From NCBI RefSeq assembly GCF_945859705.1, contig NC_079136.1, forward strand, positions 125,399,027-125,463,026: 64,000 bases of DNA. The letters are read 5' to 3'. This DNA comes from Episyrphus balteatus. Lineage: Eukaryota > Arthropoda > Insecta > Diptera > Syrphidae. Numbering within the stretch: the stretch's first letter is position 1; each line of letters begins with the position of its first letter. The notes beneath the pieces are model-generated. The model searched no databases. It was not told the origin of the DNA and was given only the letters and a program-made list of their open reading frames with translations. This document shows positions 60,060 to 64,000 of the stretch, in pieces. The position numbers and the translations under genes are program-made.

Positions 60060-60925
60060 TTTGCTATTTGTTGTGGAACGTATTCATTTGTTTACTTAGC
60101 AAGATAGTACTGCGCATTACTACGGTCAAATTAATGTTTTTTTCTTTGAGAATTATAGAATCCCAAGAAGAGAAAACTGAACGCGTTCAACAAAATCATA
60201 GAAATTGTGGAACGTAAATAAGCTTTGTCAACATTATTGGAACGTATAAATTTCATTATAAAATTTGTAATTTAATCACTTTTTCCTAAAAAATGGAAAT
60301 TGTGGAACGTAAATGATTTTTCTTCATTTTTGTGGATTTTTTTCTCAATAACTGTACCTTTTAATGTTCCTATGAAATTTTGAATCAAACTTTTCTTCCT
60401 AAAAATCGAAATTGTGGAACGTATTAATATATTTTTTTTTCCTAATAACTTAATTCTTAGTAGGTTTTTAAGCCTTTAAAGTCGCTGGACTTATGTCGTT
60501 TCAGAAATAAACGAAACAAATAATGTGGAACGCATTTTCTGATCCATCCCATTTTATTACTCAGAGTTTTAAAACTAATGTTCTTTGGTTGTTGGTATAT
60601 CTATTCATGAGGGTATGTTCAAAAAAAAAAAATTGTTGAATGCGTTCCACACACATATATACTTAATTTTTTTCAATCTGCAAACATGTGGATCTTATAT
60701 TTTGCTATCTCTTATATCTCAGTAAAGCGAAAAATATTTGTTTTACAGCAAAAAAGCATTCACTATTTAATTATCTTAAATCTAAATAAAACTGAATACG
60801 TTCCACTTTATTTTCCACACAATATTTTTCAATTTTTCAAAATGCGATCCTTAACTATTTCGGTCTAAGCACGTTTCAATAAATTATTTTCTAAATTCAA
60901 ACTACAGTTTGTGGAATGTAAGGTT
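60060..60925. repeat. TGTGGAACGTATTCA motif cluster 3
   Basis: About eleven copies near 60074, 60207, 60237, 60303, 60413, 60523, 60642, 60688, 60798, 60842 and 60910, in both orientations. Most read TTGTGGAACGTAWW. Orientation changes from plus to mixed after 60600. Spacers are unrelated to each other. Confidence 0.8.
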
Positions 60926-62607
60926 GTATTATATCAACCTTCAAAAATATAAAATTCTCTTAATTCTATTATAATTACTATTTTTATTGTTTCTTTAAAT
61001 GATGGATAGTAATTAACATTAAATTTAATATAGTAATAACGTAATAAGTTAATTTAACGTTAACGAGCACCAAGAAAAAAAAAAAAAGAAAAGTACCAGA
61101 AAGTTTTATCCCTCCTCCGCACCAGAAACATTTCCAAAAACTTATGGGAAACATTGCAAAATACTTCCGAAAATTACTAAACTAAGTTCATTGAGAAAAT
61201 AAACGACTTACGAACATTCAGTGGCTATAAAATGAAAAACTCCTACTTTCCTCCAAAATAACTACCTATACCAAATTATATGCTCACAATTTTTTTTTTG
61301 GGGGTTCTCTTAATTATTAGCGCACTCTAAGAGTTCACACGCCATTTCGAAATAATGTCTAAATCAAAACAAACTGACAAAAAAAAAAAAAAAATCACAT
61401 GTAAAAATCTCATTCATAACTACTATACGAAAACTGAATTCAAACCTGTGCCTGTGTTGGAATTGCTCATTATATTTGGTGGTAGTCGTCGGTGGCGCAC
61501 TAAAACTCTGTTAATCCATTTGGAATAATAGCTAAACCGGAAGTGGTAATTCGATTCTATGCCATAATGTCACTTTTTTTTTTCTTGCTTTTTTCTCAGA
61601 CCGATGATTTTCCCCAAATCACTGTTTTTCTTATAGTTATTGCTATAATTTTCTATATTTCGCCCTAGAAACACAAAAAAAAATTAAATAATCCTCATGA
61701 CGAGGGTTTTTATATGAATGAGAGGAAGTTTTTGGATACAAATAGAAAAAAAAAAAAACGAAACGAAAATAATGAAAAAGTTCTTAGGCAAGAAAACCCA
61801 TTATAAGTGTCCTTGATTATGTATAAAGCTTCTGGTGTCTAATCCCCTTGCTCGCGTTCTCTTTCTGTCTCTTTTTCTTGTAGTCGCATCTTAAGTTCTA
61901 GGACTAGGTACATGTCTAAGAAAATGCGCCTTCGGAGATATAAAAACCTTCTTCTGCTTCATTTTCTCAGCCATCAGCCATATTCCATTGACCCTGGATG
62001 ATGACGATGACGATGGTGGGAAGTATTTATGTGCAAACACACGCAGACTCGCACTCGTCCTTAAAGGTCCTTTTTCATATTTTTATTTTCATATCCCTTT
62101 CAACACTCCTTTCTTTATAATGCGACACAATTCAACCAGAGTTTCTTTGAATCGCCGCTGTCTGAAAACAGTGGGTGGTTTTGGGGGGGGGGGGGGAGGG
62201 GAGGGGGAGGACGAAACATTCCCTAATTAAGGATAACGCTTGGTCAGTAATTATATGACCATGTTTTATGACAGAGTGTTGGCAAATTTGTTTGGCAACA
62301 ATTCGAAAGTCACACCTATGGCCAATTCAACAGAACACATCAGAAGACATACACATTCATATGAGTGTAGATGTGTGTATGTGTTGGTTTAATATTAACA
62401 CTCTGACATTGTGGATATGGACAGGACACACGCCGCAAACAACTCAGGTAAATGTCAGCATTAATTCGCTAGAATATGCGACACACTATATAAACAGAAA
62501 CACATAGCAGCGTCCAGAGAAGCAGAAACATTGCTTTTACCTACTCCCCCCGTGTTATCATCAATCTGAGTGTCCTTGACGGATACAATCATCAGATTAT
62601 AGCTTAA
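60926..62607. other. Noncoding stretch with GC-elevated island at about 61.4-62.6 kb
   Basis: 61430-62600 is less AT-rich, with an Asp-coding GATGACGATGACGAT tract near 62000 and G-runs at 62183-62216 that could form a quadruplex. Short frames at 61988-62230 and 62268-62507 have no recognisable domain. It could be conserved regulatory DNA. No gene called. Confidence 0.4.
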
Positions 62608-63930
62608 GAATCAGGGGCAGATTTTTGGGTAAAAGGAGACAATATTTTGAGGGCCCAAAAAATATTTGAAAAATATTTTTGTTATTTTAGATTGTGTTTT
62701 GAATTTTTTTTTTGGCAAACAATTGGAACAATATTCCCATCAACATATCCCCAAACATTTGGACCATGTTAAAAATAAGTTGAAAGTATTTTGTTGATAT
62801 TTCTTTTGTTTTTTCTGATAACTTGCAGATTTGGGCCACATTTTGAAATATTTTTGATTTGTTTGTTTACTGGTTTTTATTTCCAAAAAAAAGATCACTG
62901 CTGGAGCAATAGAAATATGCCTTGTTAAATTATTTAAAAATTCTAATAGATGCTAAAAATAAATGCTAGATGCCTCTTTAAGTATTCTTAGCATCTCATA
63001 AATTAATTATATTTTTTAAAAATTCAATATCGAAAAAAAAAACAAATACGAAGTAAACAAAGATCAATTTTGGTATTTTTTTTTGTTTTGATGGTAAAAT
63101 AAACAATGTGATTATTTTTTTCAAAAATCATGACCAAACCATTCGAAAATGTTTAAAAAATATTCTTGATTCATATTCCCAATAAAGAAAATAAATATCA
63201 AGCAAGAAGCAGTAAAATTTTTATTTTTTGGTTTTCAAGAAGGTACAAACAAAAATCTTGAATTTTCGATTTTAAGGAGTACTAGAAATTAAAAGTTTTT
63301 GGGACTAAAATTAACTTAATTGAACTACAAAAACGTTTTTGCAGTCATTTTTTTGGATTTGAATAAGAAATGCAAGCTTTTTTTTTTTTGAAAAATATTA
63401 AAAAAAAAAAAAAAAGATTAAGTGTAATGCTAATTTCATATTATGTAGTAATTTACTAAGTAAAAAATTAGACTGATTTTAAACTTAGTAAATCACTAAA
63501 ATTGCTTTGAAATCTTATTAAATCGTTTCAAATTTTGCGTATTTTCGTAATTGTAAAAAGAGTTTTTAATGCTTTTTAAATTTCTTGTAAAAATTAATTA
63601 TAAAATAAAATTTAAAAATTATTTTACTAATAAATAATTATAATTTTAATAAACTTTAATTATTCTAAGTAACTTTTACCATATTTAAAGTCATTATTTT
63701 CAGTCCAAAAATAACAAAACTTAATGTGGAAAAATTTTAGAATGGTCTTCACAAACTTTTGTTCATACTTAGATTGTTTAAAAATTTTATAATTATAAAA
63801 TAATAATTTTAGTTTAATTTTGTCATTAATATAAAATATCAGAAAAGTAAAAAGTATAAAATTGTTTTTTAATCAGGCACTAAAAAACATTTTTAAATGG
63901 AATCAATTTTCAAATAAAAATTTCATTTGC
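62608..63930. other. AT-rich stretch, possibly transposon-derived
   Basis: It opens with AATCAGGGGCAGATTTTTGG and GAGGGCCCAAAAAATATTTG, a style common at the start of insect DNA transposons, but no matching right end was found. The rest is AT-rich with no coding content. Confidence 0.25.
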
Positions 63931-64000
63931 AAATTTAATATGCCATTCATAAAACATTTTTGGAAAAGTTATTTTGAAAATTGTAGAAGCAGTTTTTGTA
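63931..64000 (+). mobile_element. Possible diverged mini-me-like fragment cut by window end
   Basis: ATATGCCATTCATAAAACAT followed by TTTTGAAAATTGTAGAAGCA and GTTTTT parallels the body of the two mini-me-like copies (ATATGCCATTTTATTTCTCG ... TTTTGAAAATTGTAGGAGCC). It is truncated by the window, so the call is tentative. Confidence 0.4.

Overview
The window reads as a gene-poor, AT-rich piece of an insect nuclear genome, most likely a fly (Diptera, Brachycera). The reasons are long A/T homopolymers, no dense ORF layout on either strand, two copies of a GACA/GTCT-bearing element that resembles the dipteran mini-me/DINE-1 (Helentron-like) family, two Transib-type transposons, and foldback-type elements with long internally repetitive inverted repeats. 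I found no confident host protein-coding gene. The window is best read as intergenic DNA or a very long intron. Two short ORFs (31.6 kb and 50.1 kb) and one initiator-like site (26.68 kb) are the only weak hints of host exons or promoters. A few more GC-rich islands (about 3.15-3.54, 5.2-6.0, 14.7-15.4, 26.25-26.72, 37.45-38.06, 45.2-46.2 and 61.4-62.6 kb) could be conserved regulatory DNA.

Layout. 3.57-4.90 kb: hAT-like MITE holding about 199 copies of GAAT. 6.3-7.08, 12.94-14.05, 20.4-21.06 and 48.47-49.76 kb: four copies of one unclassified family with ACGTGATAACGTC near its ends. 9.01-10.29 kb: non-autonomous Transib-like element. 12.46-12.90, 24.78-25.3 and 53.8-54.43 kb: short tandem arrays with periods of about 140, 175 and 290 bp. 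15.46-17.16 kb: 1.7-kb foldback. 17.54-19.16 and 41.60-42.58 kb: mini-me-like copies, the first with about 168 GACA units. 19.16-19.72, 32.13-32.83, 33.16-34.65, 35.16-35.84, 42.82-43.10 and 43.26-44.51 kb: inverted-repeat elements. 39.01-40.61 kb: a foldback with a perfect 9-bp target-site duplication, carrying a second element and, inside that, a 240-bp loopless palindrome. 55.63-57.46 kb: Transib element with perfect GAGCG duplications and a broken RAG1-like transposase.

Between the elements lie motif clusters with conserved short cores and unrelated spacers: TGTGGAACGTATTCA (28.4-29.0, 51.0-52.4, 60.1-60.9 kb), TTTGCGAAAT (29.4-30.4 kb, with a TTTGCAAA relative at 47.0-47.6 kb) and TATCGATA (57.9-58.8 kb). 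These are either decayed satellites or dense binding-site clusters.

The most informative stories are two. A RAG1-related transposon relic and its non-autonomous cousin sit in one window. Also, two unrelated transposons have each bred a giant tetranucleotide array while a sister copy in the same window keeps the short seed. All family assignments come from reading termini, duplications and short peptide motifs by eye; no database search was possible.
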